Shown: piece by piece, positions 45,921-54,588 of the stretch
Layout: each line of letters starts with the position of its first letter
Position numbering within the stretch: position 1 is the first letter of the stretch
Assembly: GCF_900207585.1 (NCBI RefSeq)
Contig: NZ_OAOP01000001.1
Location: 310,001 to 374,000 of the forward strand
Direction of reading: 5' to 3'
DNA length: 64,000 nucleotides
From: Bacillus oleivorans
GTDB lineage: Bacteria > Bacillota > Bacilli > Bacillales > JC228
Program-made: the position numbers and the translations under genes
The notes under the pieces: generated by a model
The model's database searches: none
Seen by the model: the letters and a program-made list of their open reading frames with translations, nothing else
Told to the model about the DNA's origin: nothing

Positions 45921-46155
45921 AGATCCATTTAAAGAAGAAAAGGAAATATCTCATCATTTAGATCAATTTCACGTAACGGTTCCTGATTTCCCTTTGCAAA
46001 AAAATTGGATCGATCGTATCAGCGCTCCCTTCTTTGAGGAAGCACCAAATCCCCTTCAAACGGTTTCATTGACTACAACCGCGGTAACTTTAATACAGAC
46101 GATTCCGGTTGTCGTTGCTATGGCAGTGCCGGTTTTATTAGTGTGGATTTTATAA
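45910..46155 (+). CDS. Probable small membrane-anchored anti-sigma factor
   Basis: The 81-residue protein has a charged cytoplasmic N-terminal part (MKNEDPFKEEKEISHHLDQF) and one membrane segment near the C-terminus (about 53-80). This is the minimal topology of an ECF anti-sigma factor, but it lacks the Cys/His zinc motif (HxxxCxxC) of the ZAS family and is unusually small. The gene overlaps the sigma factor by 11 bases and uses GGAGGTGG. The assignment is from position and topology only. Confidence 0.6.
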   Translation: MKNEDPFKEEKEISHHLDQFHVTVPDFPLQKNWIDRISAPFFEEAPNPLQTVSLTTTAVTLIQTIPVVVAMAVPVLLVWIL

Positions 46156-46305
46156 GTAGAGTTTGAGCCCTTCTTTTGGGGAGTGCTTTTTTAGTTTTAT
46201 GGGGAAGGGCCGGTTTTGGGTGTTAGTTTTTGAAAAGGAGTGTGAAGGTATGGATTAATCGTGGAGAAATCCTTAAAATTGCAGGAAAATGAGCGGGAAT
46301 GTATC

Positions 46306-46625
46306 GAAATAACCGCACTCAAGTGTAGATAACCGAACTCAGAGGGGACATAACCGAACTGAGGAATGAGATAACCGAACTCAGGAGACGATAACCGAAC
46401 TCACGGAAGTGATAACCGAACTCAAATGCCGATAACCGAACTCACGGAAGCGGTAACTGAACTCAGGAGCGGATAACCGAACTTACGGAAGTGATAACCG
46501 AACTCAGAGAAACGGTAACCGAACTCAAGTGCCGGTAACCGAACTCAAATGCCGATAAACGAACTCACGGAAGCGGATAACCGAACTCGCGGAAGCGGAT
46601 AACCGAACTCACCCAACACAATACC
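46306..46625. repeat. Tandem array of about 15 units, core TAACCGAACTCA
   Basis: Units of 19-22 bases have the constant GATAACCGAACTCA and variable words such as CGGAAGCG, CGGAAGTG, AATGCC and GGAGAC. Roughly ten copies of CCGAACTC are perfect and about five have one change (CTGAACTC, CCGAACTT, CCGAACTG, ACGAACTC). It lies in the 0.7 kb gap between the anti-sigma gene and flhO. Confidence 0.92.
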
Positions 46626-46862
46626 CGAACGCACACTCCGAAAACCGCCAAAAATCCCAACTCATATCCCCCGCAAACCCGCCATTCATCCACCCTAATA
46701 AAATAAAAAAATCGAAACTTGTCAAAATAGGTAGATTTTCGGCTGTTTCCATGAGGAAAAATATACTATAATAGTAGGAAAGAAAGAATAGAACGGATGA
46801 ACTAGTAATCTATCAGCACCAGGAACCTCCGCTATTCCAGAAAAACGTTCGAGGTGAACACG

Positions 46863-47693
46863 ATGTTTAAAGGGTTTTATACAGCGGCGACGGGGATGCT
46901 CTCGCAGCAGCGGAAAACGGAAATGTTAACGAACAATTTAGCGAATGTCGATACCCCAGGGTATAAAGCTGATCAGGCTTCACTTCGCGCTTTTCCTGAA
47001 ATGCTCTTAAATCGTATTGGATCAGCGGAGCTTCCAGTTCAAAATGGTTTTAATGTCCTGACCCAGAATCCAATTGGCGCCATTAATACCGGAGTTTATA
47101 TGCAGGAGATTACGCCCGATTTTATCCAGGGAGCTCTAAAAGATACAGGGCTGCCAACGGATATGGCTCTTGTTAATGCAATGATGCCAGAGGTGAACGG
47201 GCAAGCGGGTTCGGTGTTTTTTAATATAGAACATACTAGCGGAGATACCTATTACACAAGAAATGGGAATTTTTCTGTTGATCCTGAAGGCTTTTTAACT
47301 ACTGCCCAAGGTTATTATGTGTTAAATAATGCAGGAGAACGGATTCAGGTCAATAGTCAGGACTTTCAAGTGACAGAAGCCGGATTTTTATTAGTAGATG
47401 GACAAGTCGTAAACAGACTCGGTATTTCATACGCAGAAAATCCTTTACTCTTAATGAAAGACGGTAACGGATTATTCCGGTTAGAAGAAGGCGAGCTTCC
47501 GCTTGCATACGGACAAGCAGGAGTAGAATTCAATCTATATCAAGGTTCATTAGAACGCTCGAATGTTGATTCCGCTAAGGCGATGACAGACCTGCTCGCA
47601 AGCTACCGTACATTCGAAGCCAACCAAAAAGTGTTGCAGGCCTATGACAAAAGTATGGATAAGGCCGTTAATGAAATAGGTAAAATCGGATAG
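46863..47693 (+). CDS. flhO: Flagellar basal-body rod protein FlhO
   Basis: FlhO is a flagellar rod component of the FlgF/FlgG family, exported through the flagellar type III system. The 276-residue protein starts MFKGFYTAATGMLSQQRKTE and has the N-terminal rod motif MLTNNLANVDTPGYKAD and the C-terminal helix with ERSNVDSAKAMTDLLASYRT FEANQKVLQAYD. ATG 46863 follows CGAGGTGAACACG. The pair flhO-flhP after mbl is the Bacillus arrangement. Confidence 0.95.
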   Translation: MFKGFYTAATGMLSQQRKTEMLTNNLANVDTPGYKADQASLRAFPEMLLNRIGSAELPVQNGFNVLTQNPIGAINTGVYMQEITPDFIQGALKDTGLPTDMALVNAMMPEVNGQAGSVFFNIEHTSGDTYYTRNGNFSVDPEGFLTTAQGYYVLNNAGERIQVNSQDFQVTEAGFLLVDGQVVNRLGISYAENPLLLMKDGNGLFRLEEGELPLAYGQAGVEFNLYQGSLERSNVDSAKAMTDLLASYRTFEANQKVLQAYDKSMDKAVNEIGKIG

Positions 47694-47727
47694 GTTTTTA
47701 CATACAAATAAATAGGGGGGAGATCGC

Positions 47728-48567
47728 ATGAATCGCTCCATGATCGTTGCCGCGAACACGATGTCGCAGCTTCAGCAAAAGATGGATGTAATCAGTAACA
47801 ATATCGCAAACGTTCAAACGAATGGATATAAACGGAGAGAAGCTTCCTTTACAGAGCTTTTGGCACAGCAGTTTAACAACCAGCCTCATGACGAACTAGA
47901 GGTAGGAAGAAATACGCCAAATGGAATTCGCCAAGGCGTGGGAGCTGGAGTGGCGCAATCGCAAATGGTCATGTCACAAGGCAATATGATTACGACCGGA
48001 CGCGAATTAGATGTAGCTTTTACAACAGAAGGGCAGTATCTTACCGTCCTCGTACCAGGTGAAAATACGGATGAAATCCAGTATACTCGGGACGGGAGTC
48101 TTTACTGGTCACCGCTTAATGATACACAAGTGATGCTTGTTACGAGTGAAGGGAATCCTGTATTAGATGAAAATGAAGCGCCGATTGTTGTAAACGGAAC
48201 ACCAACAGAGGTAAGTGTTTCGCCGACAGGCCAGATCCGTGTTACCACTGAAAATGGGGACCAAGCCTGGAATTTAGGGGTCATTCAGATAAATCGGCCG
48301 CAAGCATTGGTTCAACAAGGCGGCAACAGGATTGCACTTCCTGACAATCTTGCTGAATTAGGTGTAGAATTAGAGGAAATCCTAACACCAATGAATGGTG
48401 CACTTCGGGAAAACATTGCGATGCAACAGGGCGCATTAGAACAGTCAAATGTGGACCTCAGCGTTGAAATGACGGATTTAATACAAGCCCAGCGGTCTTA
48501 TCAATTCCAGTCACGGGCGATTTCGCTTTCTGATCAAATGATGGGACTCATTAACGGGATTCGATAA
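47728..48567 (+). CDS. flhP: Flagellar basal-body rod protein FlhP
   Basis: FlhP is the second rod protein of this pair. The 279-residue protein begins MNRSMIVAANTMSQLQQKMD, shows the ANL motif VISNNIANVQTNGYKRREAS and the C-terminal ALEQSNVDLSVEMTDLIQAQ coiled segment that packs into the rod. GGGGGGAGATCGC precedes the ATG, 34 bases after flhO. Both depend on flagellar export and have no cleaved signal. Confidence 0.95.
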   Translation: MNRSMIVAANTMSQLQQKMDVISNNIANVQTNGYKRREASFTELLAQQFNNQPHDELEVGRNTPNGIRQGVGAGVAQSQMVMSQGNMITTGRELDVAFTTEGQYLTVLVPGENTDEIQYTRDGSLYWSPLNDTQVMLVTSEGNPVLDENEAPIVVNGTPTEVSVSPTGQIRVTTENGDQAWNLGVIQINRPQALVQQGGNRIALPDNLAELGVELEEILTPMNGALRENIAMQQGALEQSNVDLSVEMTDLIQAQRSYQFQSRAISLSDQMMGLINGIR

Positions 48568-48624
48568 AAAGTTTTAAAAGGGAAGATGATTCACCTTTAA
48601 GACGTTGTTTAAAGGAGTTTTAGA

Positions 48625-48918
48625 ATGGATATGGTAGAAAAAACGGAAGAAACGACCTCCAGAGAAGAACGGAAGAATCGAAGAAAACTGCTTAAGCAGG
48701 AAAAAGCTGACGTCAGACAGAATATTACTTCTGTCAGAAGAATACGGATTCGGCTTATTCCAATATGGGCTCGCGTTTTAATTGTCCTGCTTTTAATTGT
48801 ATTATGTGTAATGACAGGTCTCATGGTTGGCTATGGTGTTATTGGGGAAGGAAATCCAACCGATGTCTTAAAATGGGAGACATGGCAGCATGTCATAGAT
48901 CTTGTCAATGCACCATAA
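48625..48918 (+). CDS. EpuA-like small membrane protein (annotated in databases as RNA polymerase subunit beta)
   Basis: The 97-residue protein has a basic, charged N-terminal half (Lys/Arg/Glu-rich) and one membrane segment at about 52-74, with the pattern [20 protein letters not shown] typical of the EpuA family (PF11772). Database names such as DNA-directed RNA polymerase subunit beta are historic; the role is unknown. It precedes fabZ as in other Bacillaceae. AAAGGAG precedes the ATG. Confidence 0.85.
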   Translation: MDMVEKTEETTSREERKNRRKLLKQEKADVRQNITSVRRIRIRLIPIWARVLIVLLLIVLCVMTGLMVGYGVIGEGNPTDVLKWETWQHVIDLVNAP

Positions 48919-48934
48919 TTTACAGGAGGTTTCT

Positions 48935-49369
48935 ATGTTAAATATTGAAGAAATTAAAGAAATTATTCCGCACCGTTATCCATTCCTTTTAGTTGACCGC
49001 ATCTTAGAAGTTGAAGAAGGAAAAAGAGCGGTCGGGATAAAAAATGTCTCAGCCAATGAAGAATTTTTCAACGGACATTTTCCAGAGTACGCAGTCATGC
49101 CAGGCGTTCTCATTGTTGAAGCACTGGCTCAGGTCGGAGCAGTCGCGATGCTAAAAAGCGAAGAAAATCGCGGCCGTCTTGCCTTTTTTGCCGGAATTGA
49201 CAGCTGCCGCTTCAAGCGTCAGGTAGTGCCGGGAGACCAGCTTCGTCTTGAAGTCGAAATGGTCCGTTTCCGCGGTGCTATTGGAAAAGGCAAAGGTGTT
49301 GCAACTGTCGACGGCGAAGTTGCGTGTGAAGTGGAAATTATGTTTGCCTTAGGGGACAAAAAAGCATAA
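48935..49369 (+). CDS. fabZ: 3-hydroxyacyl-[acyl-carrier-protein] dehydratase
   Basis: FabZ dehydrates 3-hydroxyacyl-ACP in fatty-acid elongation, in the cytoplasm. The 144-residue hot-dog-fold protein has catalytic His48 ([12 protein letters not shown]) and Glu62 ([11 protein letters not shown]), with an [13 protein letters not shown] start. I chose ATG 48935, preceded by AGGAGGTTTCT; the frame extends upstream into epuA. It ends the flhO-fabZ cluster; position matches B. subtilis ywpB. Confidence 0.96.
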   Translation: MLNIEEIKEIIPHRYPFLLVDRILEVEEGKRAVGIKNVSANEEFFNGHFPEYAVMPGVLIVEALAQVGAVAMLKSEENRGRLAFFAGIDSCRFKRQVVPGDQLRLEVEMVRFRGAIGKGKGVATVDGEVACEVEIMFALGDKKA

Positions 49370-49455
49370 TTGTACATAGGATAAAGGATCTTCTGTTATA
49401 GAGGGTCCTTTTTCGTTTATAATAAAAAGGAAATATGTAAAGGAAGGTGACCAAA

Positions 49456-49704
49456 ATGGCCAAAAGCAAGGCTAGAAAAAAACGTGAACATATTCTGCGA
49501 AACTCCGGCCGGGATGTAACTATCATAAGAGGAGAGCAGCCGGAGTTTAGCACTCACGAACGAAAAACAAAAACCAAAATTGAAATTCAAAAAAGAATGA
49601 TCAGCAAACATAAAAAGCGATTCCTTCAAAACCAAAATGAAGAGGGAATCGCTTTTTATTTTGTAAAAAAGGGTTGGTTACAGTTCGAAGTAGCGTACAT
49701 ATAA
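49456..49704 (+). CDS. Small basic protein whose frame runs through an intrinsic terminator
   Basis: The 82-residue product starts MAKSKARKKREHILRNSGRD, and the next 40 residues remain very basic, as in small conserved Bacillus proteins of unknown function. The last part (about 53-82) is encoded by a hairpin that looks like a rho-independent terminator (49612-49657), and the sequence there (NEEGIAFYFVKKGW) loses the basic character. A lost stop codon before the terminator, or a natural overlap, would explain this. AAAGGAAGGTGACC precedes the ATG. Confidence 0.6.
   Translation: MAKSKARKKREHILRNSGRDVTIIRGEQPEFSTHERKTKTKIEIQKRMISKHKKRFLQNQNEEGIAFYFVKKGWLQFEVAYI
49612..49660 (+). terminator. Terminator inside the small basic protein gene
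   Basis: AAAAAGCGATTCC (49612-49624) pairs perfectly with GGAATCGCTTTTT (49645-49657) around a 20-base loop, with the T-run at the stem end. Confidence 0.8.
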
Positions 49705-49727
49705 AATAACGAAAGGATGAGTTCACC

Positions 49728-50627
49728 ATGGGAATTGCATTAGCATTTCTATCCGGCCTTAGCTTTGCTTTGGGAAACATTGTGGCGAAGATCGCATTAG
49801 ATCAATCCGCGATCCGCTACTCTTTGTGGATTACTTCCTTTGTGAATTTTGCGGTGTTTGGGTTGATTGATATGGTTTATCGGTTAGTCGTTAGTAAGCC
49901 AGCTCCTATTAATTTTGCTGGATTACTTTTCTTTTTGGTGGCCGGTTTATTGACTACCTATTTAGGAAGAAAAACATTATATATTAGCTTTCAATACATC
50001 GGTCCCTCGCGGGGATCCGCGATTAAAAATAGTTCACCCATCTTTACTCTCCTTGTGGCCTTGTTTATCTTTGATGAGACCATCTCTTTTTACTCGGCTA
50101 TTGGGGTTGCGATTGTCCTTGCTGGGATTCTGCTTCAGGCGGTGATTCTCTTTCAGGAGAACGGAAAAGCGGAAAGCGCCGTATGGCATGGCTATCTGGT
50201 CGCCGTTATATGTGCAATTTGTTTTGGAGTAGGACTAGCGGTGCGGGGACCAGGAATGGAACATATCCCAGACCCTTACTTTGGCGCCTTTATGAGTGGT
50301 GTTGTTACTTTCTTTTTTGCGAGTGTCGAGGAGGTTTGCCGCTATGGCGTGAGGGATTTTTTCTCTTTTTTAAGAAACTGTTTAAAACGGGAAAACTGGC
50401 TTTTTTATGTGGCCGGGCTTTGCACCTCAATCGGTGTCGGAACGTTCTTTCTGGCCTTACAATTCCTCGAGGTATCCCTAGTCTCCACCATCGCAGCGAT
50501 CGATCCGATTCTTACCATTTTATTAAGTGTGATTATCTTGAAGCGTGCTGAAAACATTACGAGATGGACAGTTTTATCGGCAATTGTGGTTTTATTGGGG
50601 GTTGCGTTTATTATGATGGGGGAGTGA
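49728..50627 (+). CDS. EamA/DMT family transporter
   Basis: The 299-residue protein has ten membrane segments arranged as two EamA repeats (about 1-140 and 150-297), the second ending VSLVSTIAAIDPILTILLSVI. Typical DMT features such as GPSRGSAIKNSSPIFTLLVA are visible near residue 90. These carriers move amino acids or small metabolites; the substrate cannot be read. AAAGGATG precedes the ATG. No close partner gene is present. Confidence 0.88.
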   Translation: MGIALAFLSGLSFALGNIVAKIALDQSAIRYSLWITSFVNFAVFGLIDMVYRLVVSKPAPINFAGLLFFLVAGLLTTYLGRKTLYISFQYIGPSRGSAIKNSSPIFTLLVALFIFDETISFYSAIGVAIVLAGILLQAVILFQENGKAESAVWHGYLVAVICAICFGVGLAVRGPGMEHIPDPYFGAFMSGVVTFFFASVEEVCRYGVRDFFSFLRNCLKRENWLFYVAGLCTSIGVGTFFLALQFLEVSLVSTIAAIDPILTILLSVIILKRAENITRWTVLSAIVVLLGVAFIMMGE

Positions 50628-50685
50628 GGGGTACAATAAGTTACTGATTTCGATAAAACGAGGATTAGTCGGAAACCCGGGTGGG

Positions 50686-50890
50686 ATGAGTTCGGTAAAA
50701 CGAGATTGAGTTCGGTAACAGGAGTACTGAGTACGATTATATGAAGTTGAGTTCGGAAAACCGGGTTCTGAGTTCGGTAAAACCATCTCGAGTTCCCTAA
50801 AACCAATGCTGAGTTCGGTTAAATAGGTGCTGAGTTCTGTAAAAGGATTCTGAGTTCTGTAAAACGGTGTTGAGTTCGTTAAAAAAAATG
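50686..50890. repeat. Tandem array of about ten units, core TGAGTTCGGTAAAA
   Basis: Units of 19-21 bases have TGAGTTCGGTAAAA or TGAGTTCTGTAAAA plus variable words. Orientation is that of the array at 4.0 kb and opposite to those at 19.3, 46.3 and 60.8 kb. It fills the 378-base gap between the EamA gene and the NERD gene; the last units decay (TTGAGTTCGTTAAAAAAAATG). No other feature is seen apart from the NERD ribosome binding site. Confidence 0.88.
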
Positions 50891-51005
50891 CTGATTTAAT
50901 AAAAGTAAGGAAAAATACCTCTCATCAAAAAAATTATTCATTAAATACAGGATTTCAATCTTTATAAGCGAATTTTATAAAGGAAAATAATAAAGGAGTG
51001 AAGAT

Positions 51006-51995
51006 ATGATCGAAAAATACCGCGTAGTTCCCGATCAAATAATTAAAGAAATTGCTTTAAGCCGACGGTTACCCCTAAATCATTATCTACAACCCACTTT
51101 AAAATCCTCAATTAATATTGGAAAGGCCGGTTATAAAGGCGAAAAAGAAGTCGATTACTATCTAGAACTTTTGCCTAATGATAAATTTCGGATTTTCCAA
51201 GGCATCCGATTACCCCGTGATAGCTATTTTTTTCAAATGGATAATCTTATTCTATTACCTGAGTTTATACTTATTATTGAAGTTAAAAATATTGAAGGAA
51301 CCCTGTTTTTTGATCAGGAACACAATCAATTTTATCGGATAAGTAGGCTTACTAAGGAAAGGCAAAAAATGAATGATCCATTTAAACAAGTGAAACGACA
51401 TAGAAAACAGTTATTTCAATGGATGGCGAAACACGGTTTTCCTTTAGTACCAATTGAGTACTTAGTGGTTAACACCAATGAAGATACCTTATTTGACTCA
51501 AGCGGAAATCAACATGATATGTTTGAGAAAATTATACATTCAGAGTATTTACTAGAAAAAGTGTATAAACTCGAGCAAAAGTATCAGAAGGAATACCTAA
51601 ATGATAAGGATCTAAGAAAATTATCTAAGCAATTGTTAAAAGCAGATACCCCTTTAATATTTGATATCAGACAATTTTACAAATTTGACGATGCAGACCT
51701 TATAAAAGGAGTCCGATGCCCCCAATGTAATACAGTTCCAATGACATGGTATAAAAGAGCTTGGCAATGTGATAAATGTAAGCACCGATCGAAGGATGCC
51801 CACAAACCCGCACTTCACGATTTTTTCCTCTTAATTTCTCCGGCCACTACCAACCTAAAATGCAGAGAGTTTTTAAAATGTGACTCCACTGATACAATCC
51901 GTTATTTACTTAAATCAATGAATTTTAAAACAAAGGGTATAAAGAAAGGAATGCAATACACCCTTAGCTTCCCCCCTTCCCAAATATTAAAATAA
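51006..51995 (+). CDS. NERD domain protein with zinc ribbon
   Basis: The NERD (nuclease-related) domain covers about residues 35-150. It shows GYKGEKEVDYYLE, then FQMDNLILLPEFILIIEVKN with the Asp...Glu-x-Lys triad of the restriction-endonuclease-like fold. Near the C-terminus a CxxC...CxxC zinc ribbon is formed by C238, C241, C255 and C258. NERD proteins are thought to act on DNA or RNA, but few have been tested. The length of 329 residues and the zinc ribbon agree with the common Bacillus form. AAAGGAGTG precedes the ATG. Confidence 0.88.
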   Translation: MIEKYRVVPDQIIKEIALSRRLPLNHYLQPTLKSSINIGKAGYKGEKEVDYYLELLPNDKFRIFQGIRLPRDSYFFQMDNLILLPEFILIIEVKNIEGTLFFDQEHNQFYRISRLTKERQKMNDPFKQVKRHRKQLFQWMAKHGFPLVPIEYLVVNTNEDTLFDSSGNQHDMFEKIIHSEYLLEKVYKLEQKYQKEYLNDKDLRKLSKQLLKADTPLIFDIRQFYKFDDADLIKGVRCPQCNTVPMTWYKRAWQCDKCKHRSKDAHKPALHDFFLLISPATTNLKCREFLKCDSTDTIRYLLKSMNFKTKGIKKGMQYTLSFPPSQILK

Positions 51996-52312
51996 GGGAA
52001 AATAGTCCAGCCTAGATTAACATGAACGTAAATGTTCTGTGTCTTTCTTTACAGCTTGTCCCACTTTCTTCCCAACTTGGTGATTTAAGGTTTTAAACCA
52101 TAAAAATAAGTCTAAACAAAGAGGGAGTAAGCGCTGCTCAACCCTTTTCACTGTTCATGGAAGCTTCCTTCACAGTGGCTAGCCACGCCTAAATGTATTT
52201 TTTTTACAAAAAAAATTTAAAAAACATGTAAGATTTTTTTCGACTTGGGCAATATATATTCGAGACCCAAGAGGTCAAAGTCCAAAAAGAATGAATGAAA
52301 GGGGCTAATCAA
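51996..52312. other. Gene-free region with strong local secondary structure
   Basis: No coding frame is supported. Between 52128 and 52196 there are nested palindromes: GGAAGCTTCC, TGGCTAGCCA, and CACTGTTCAT ... CACAGTG, followed by ATGTATTTTTTTT. The arrangement (structured block then T-run) could be a small RNA or a leader ending in a terminator, read on the plus strand. I found no match to a riboswitch that I know. Confidence 0.35.
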
Positions 52313-52633
52313 GTGAAAAAGAAGCTTTTAACACTTTTAAGTGGTTCTGTTTTAGCAGCTATGTTTATAGCTGGTTGTGCTGCCGATGACCAAAATCCTC
52401 CTCCAGAAGATGATGTCATCGAGGATGATAATGGTGTAATCGATGAAAATGGAAACAACGATATGAATGGTAATGGCGGCAACAACGGCGGAAACGGAAA
52501 CGTTGGAAATGGTAACGGCGGAAATGGAACCAATGGTAACAACGGCAATGGCGATGATCTAATCGAAGGTGAGGGTCCAGTCGATGAACTCGAAGAAGGA
52601 CTTGATCCAAACGAAGACGATAACAACCAATAA
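52313..52633 (+). CDS. Lipoprotein with Gly/Asn-rich low-complexity tail
   Basis: The 106-residue precursor has a lipoprotein signal MKKKLLTLLSGSVLAAMFIAGC with lipobox IAGC. The mature part is acidic, with a central run made of NGGNGN-type repeats (about 55-85) between two acidic blocks. It is probably disordered and membrane-tethered on the outer face. No domain is recognised. I chose GTG 52313, which has AAAGGGG at proper spacing and opens the signal with Lys residues; ATG 52295 would put six non-basic residues in front. A terminator follows. Confidence 0.7.
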   Translation: MKKKLLTLLSGSVLAAMFIAGCAADDQNPPPEDDVIEDDNGVIDENGNNDMNGNGGNNGGNGNVGNGNGGNGTNGNNGNGDDLIEGEGPVDELEEGLDPNEDDNNQ

Positions 52634-52972
52634 ATGCTAAATTGATAAAGGACAGGCTCCCCTAAAAGAGAATCTGTCCTTTATTTTGTGGAGTTTTGAT
52701 TGATGAGTTTATTTATTTGAATATCTAACATCATCAAGTACATACTAATTTAAACATCTCTGATGCCTCCATCTCCCTAAACCCCCACACCACCTTCCAT
52801 ATTATTTCATCAACGTGACATATTTCCTATTTAGTTTACATATTATTTACTCTATTATAAATGTAGTAAAAATTGACAAGAATTCAACATTTATTGTAAA
52901 AATTAGCTTATAATAGAAGTTATTACTGTAAAATTTCTAAATATTTCAAATAGGAAAAAGGAGTTATATTTT
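52634..52972. other. AT-rich intergenic region before the M42 peptidase gene
   Basis: It contains the lipoprotein terminator at its start (52647-52688) and otherwise AT-rich DNA with TTGACA at 52874 and TATAAT near 52908, too far apart to form one standard promoter. No coding frame is supported. Confidence 0.4.
52647..52688 (+). terminator. Terminator of the lipoprotein gene
   Basis: AAAGGACAG and CTGTCCTTT pair around an 18-base loop and run into TTTATTTTG. Confidence 0.8.
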
Positions 52973-54022
52973 ATGTTATATCCCAAGACTGAAGAAACCA
53001 TTGAACTGCTGCAGCAGCTTGTATCCATCCCGAGTCCTTCGGGCAATACATATGAAGTAATTTCATTTGTTGAAAAATTTTTAACCCAATTGGGTGTAGA
53101 GAATTACAAAAACCGCAAAGGCGGGTTAATCGCGACACTGCCGGGCAAAGACAACACACAGCATCGAATGCTGACAGCTCACGTTGATACTTTAGGGGCG
53201 ATTGTGAAAGAAATTAAACCCAGTGGCCGTCTTCGGTTAGACTTGATCGGAGGCTTCCGCTATAACTCAATTGAAGGGGAATACTGCGAGATCGAAACAA
53301 GATCGGGGAAAAAATATACGGGAACCATCCTGATGCACCAAACATCGGTCCATGTTTATAAGGATGCAGAAAAGGCGGAAAGAAACCAGGTAAACATGGA
53401 AGTTCGGATCGATGAAGTGGTACATAACATTGAGGATGTGCGCAATCTCGGGATCGAGGTAGGAGACTTCGTTTCATTTGATCCGCGGGTACAAACAACA
53501 GAAAGTGGATACATCAAGTCGCGTCACCTAGATGACAAAGCAAGTGTTTCGATTTTACTTCAATTAATTAAACATCTAAAGCAAAATAACATTGAACTGC
53601 CATATACAACTCACTTCTTAATTTCAAATAATGAAGAAATCGGATACGGTGGGAACTCAAACGTGACACCAGAAACTGTTGAGTATTTAGCAGTAGATAT
53701 GGGGGCAATCGGTGATGGTCAGTCGACAGATGAGTACACCGTATCCATTTGTGTGAAGGATGCAAGCGGCCCTTATCATTACCAATTACGAAAAAAATTA
53801 ATTGAAATCGCTGAAGAAAATGGAATCGGCTATAAATTAGATATCTATCCATACTACGGTTCCGACGCATCGGCCGCGATTCGTTCCGGACACGATATTG
53901 TTCACGGTCTTATTGGCCCTGGAATTGACGCATCTCATGCATATGAGAGAACCCATAAATCTTCTATTGAAAATACAACAAAGCTGATCTACCATTACTT
54001 GCAATCTAAAATGATTTTATAA
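52973..54022 (+). CDS. M42 family metallopeptidase (aminopeptidase/endoglucanase-type)
   Basis: The 349-residue protein is a dinuclear zinc aminopeptidase of family M42 that assembles into tetrahedral complexes. Zinc ligands can be read in TAHVDTLG (His/Asp near 69-71), RHLDDKAS (Asp near 182), NNEEIGYGG (catalytic Glu/ligand Glu near 220), AVDMGAIGDG (Asp near 242), and THK (His near 331). The name cellulase or endoglucanase used in databases is historical. AAAAAGGAG precedes the ATG. Confidence 0.92.
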   Translation: MLYPKTEETIELLQQLVSIPSPSGNTYEVISFVEKFLTQLGVENYKNRKGGLIATLPGKDNTQHRMLTAHVDTLGAIVKEIKPSGRLRLDLIGGFRYNSIEGEYCEIETRSGKKYTGTILMHQTSVHVYKDAEKAERNQVNMEVRIDEVVHNIEDVRNLGIEVGDFVSFDPRVQTTESGYIKSRHLDDKASVSILLQLIKHLKQNNIELPYTTHFLISNNEEIGYGGNSNVTPETVEYLAVDMGAIGDGQSTDEYTVSICVKDASGPYHYQLRKKLIEIAEENGIGYKLDIYPYYGSDASAAIRSGHDIVHGLIGPGIDASHAYERTHKSSIENTTKLIYHYLQSKMIL

Positions 54023-54031
54023 AAAGCAATT

Positions 54032-54063
54032 GACACCGTTTCAGTTTAATCTGAAACGGTGTC
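54032..54063. terminator. Terminator between M42 gene and the SinR-like gene
   Basis: GACACCGTTTCAG (54032-54044) pairs perfectly with CTGAAACGGTGTC (54051-54063) around a six-base loop, followed by TTCATTTAT. It can serve both convergent genes. Confidence 0.85.
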
Positions 54064-54078
54064 TTCATTTATAGCAAT

Positions 54079-54402
54079 CTAAGCTTGTCCTTTTTTCATT
54101 TTATCTAAAATTAAAGATAATAAATCAGTTTTATTAACTCCGTATTGAATAGCCTGATTAAGAAGATACATCCATTCTTGATCTATTTTTTTTATTGAAT
54201 TTTTAGTAAGGCATTCATTTAGCATATCAATACTTATATTAAGTGTATACGCAATTTTGGAGAGAATTTCAAGCGGTGGATTTTGTACAATATTATTTTC
54301 AATGTCGTATAAATAATTCGACGATAAACCAGTTATTTCAGCAATATCTGTGAGCATCATCCGATGCTTCTGGCGGTAATAACGAATAACTTCTCCGACC
54401 AT
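54079..54402 (-). CDS. SinR-like XRE family regulator
   Basis: The 107-residue protein consists of an N-terminal XRE helix-turn-helix (about 1-62; LTDIAEITGLSSNYLYDIEN is the recognition region) and a C-terminal dimerisation segment IDQEWMYLLNQAIQYGVNKT that matches the SinR/SinI interaction helices (DxEWxxLxxxAxxxGVxKxxxxxxL). SinR represses biofilm matrix genes in B. subtilis. No sinI-like partner lies next to it. I chose ATG 54402, with GGGGAGTG six bases upstream, instead of the longer frame. Direct biofilm function is inferred only from the family. Confidence 0.85.
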   Translation of the reverse strand: MVGEVIRYYRQKHRMMLTDIAEITGLSSNYLYDIENNIVQNPPLEILSKIAYTLNISIDMLNECLTKNSIKKIDQEWMYLLNQAIQYGVNKTDLLSLILDKMKKGQA

Positions 54403-54542
54403 TTTATCACTCCCCATTGGATTTACGTTCATTATAAAGAACATATTGTAATTTGTAAATATCAATAATGTAATATTTATAGCGAAAAATTGCTGCATTT
54501 AATATTAGATCTGTTCTTTTTAAATAACAAAAGAGAAACAGA

Positions 54543-54582
54543 GGGACGGTTCTTGCGTTTCATGAAACGCAAGAACCGTCCC
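54543..54582. repeat. Perfect 40-bp palindrome, GGGACGGTTCTTGCGTTTCA arm
   Basis: The arm GGGACGGTTCTTGCGTTTCA and its exact complement follow each other without a gap, so a 20-bp stem could form. It lies six bases past the stop of the NUDIX gene (minus strand) and can serve as its terminator. Related copies are at 55141-55224 and 59510-59565. Confidence 0.9.
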
Positions 54583-54588
54583 TTCGTT

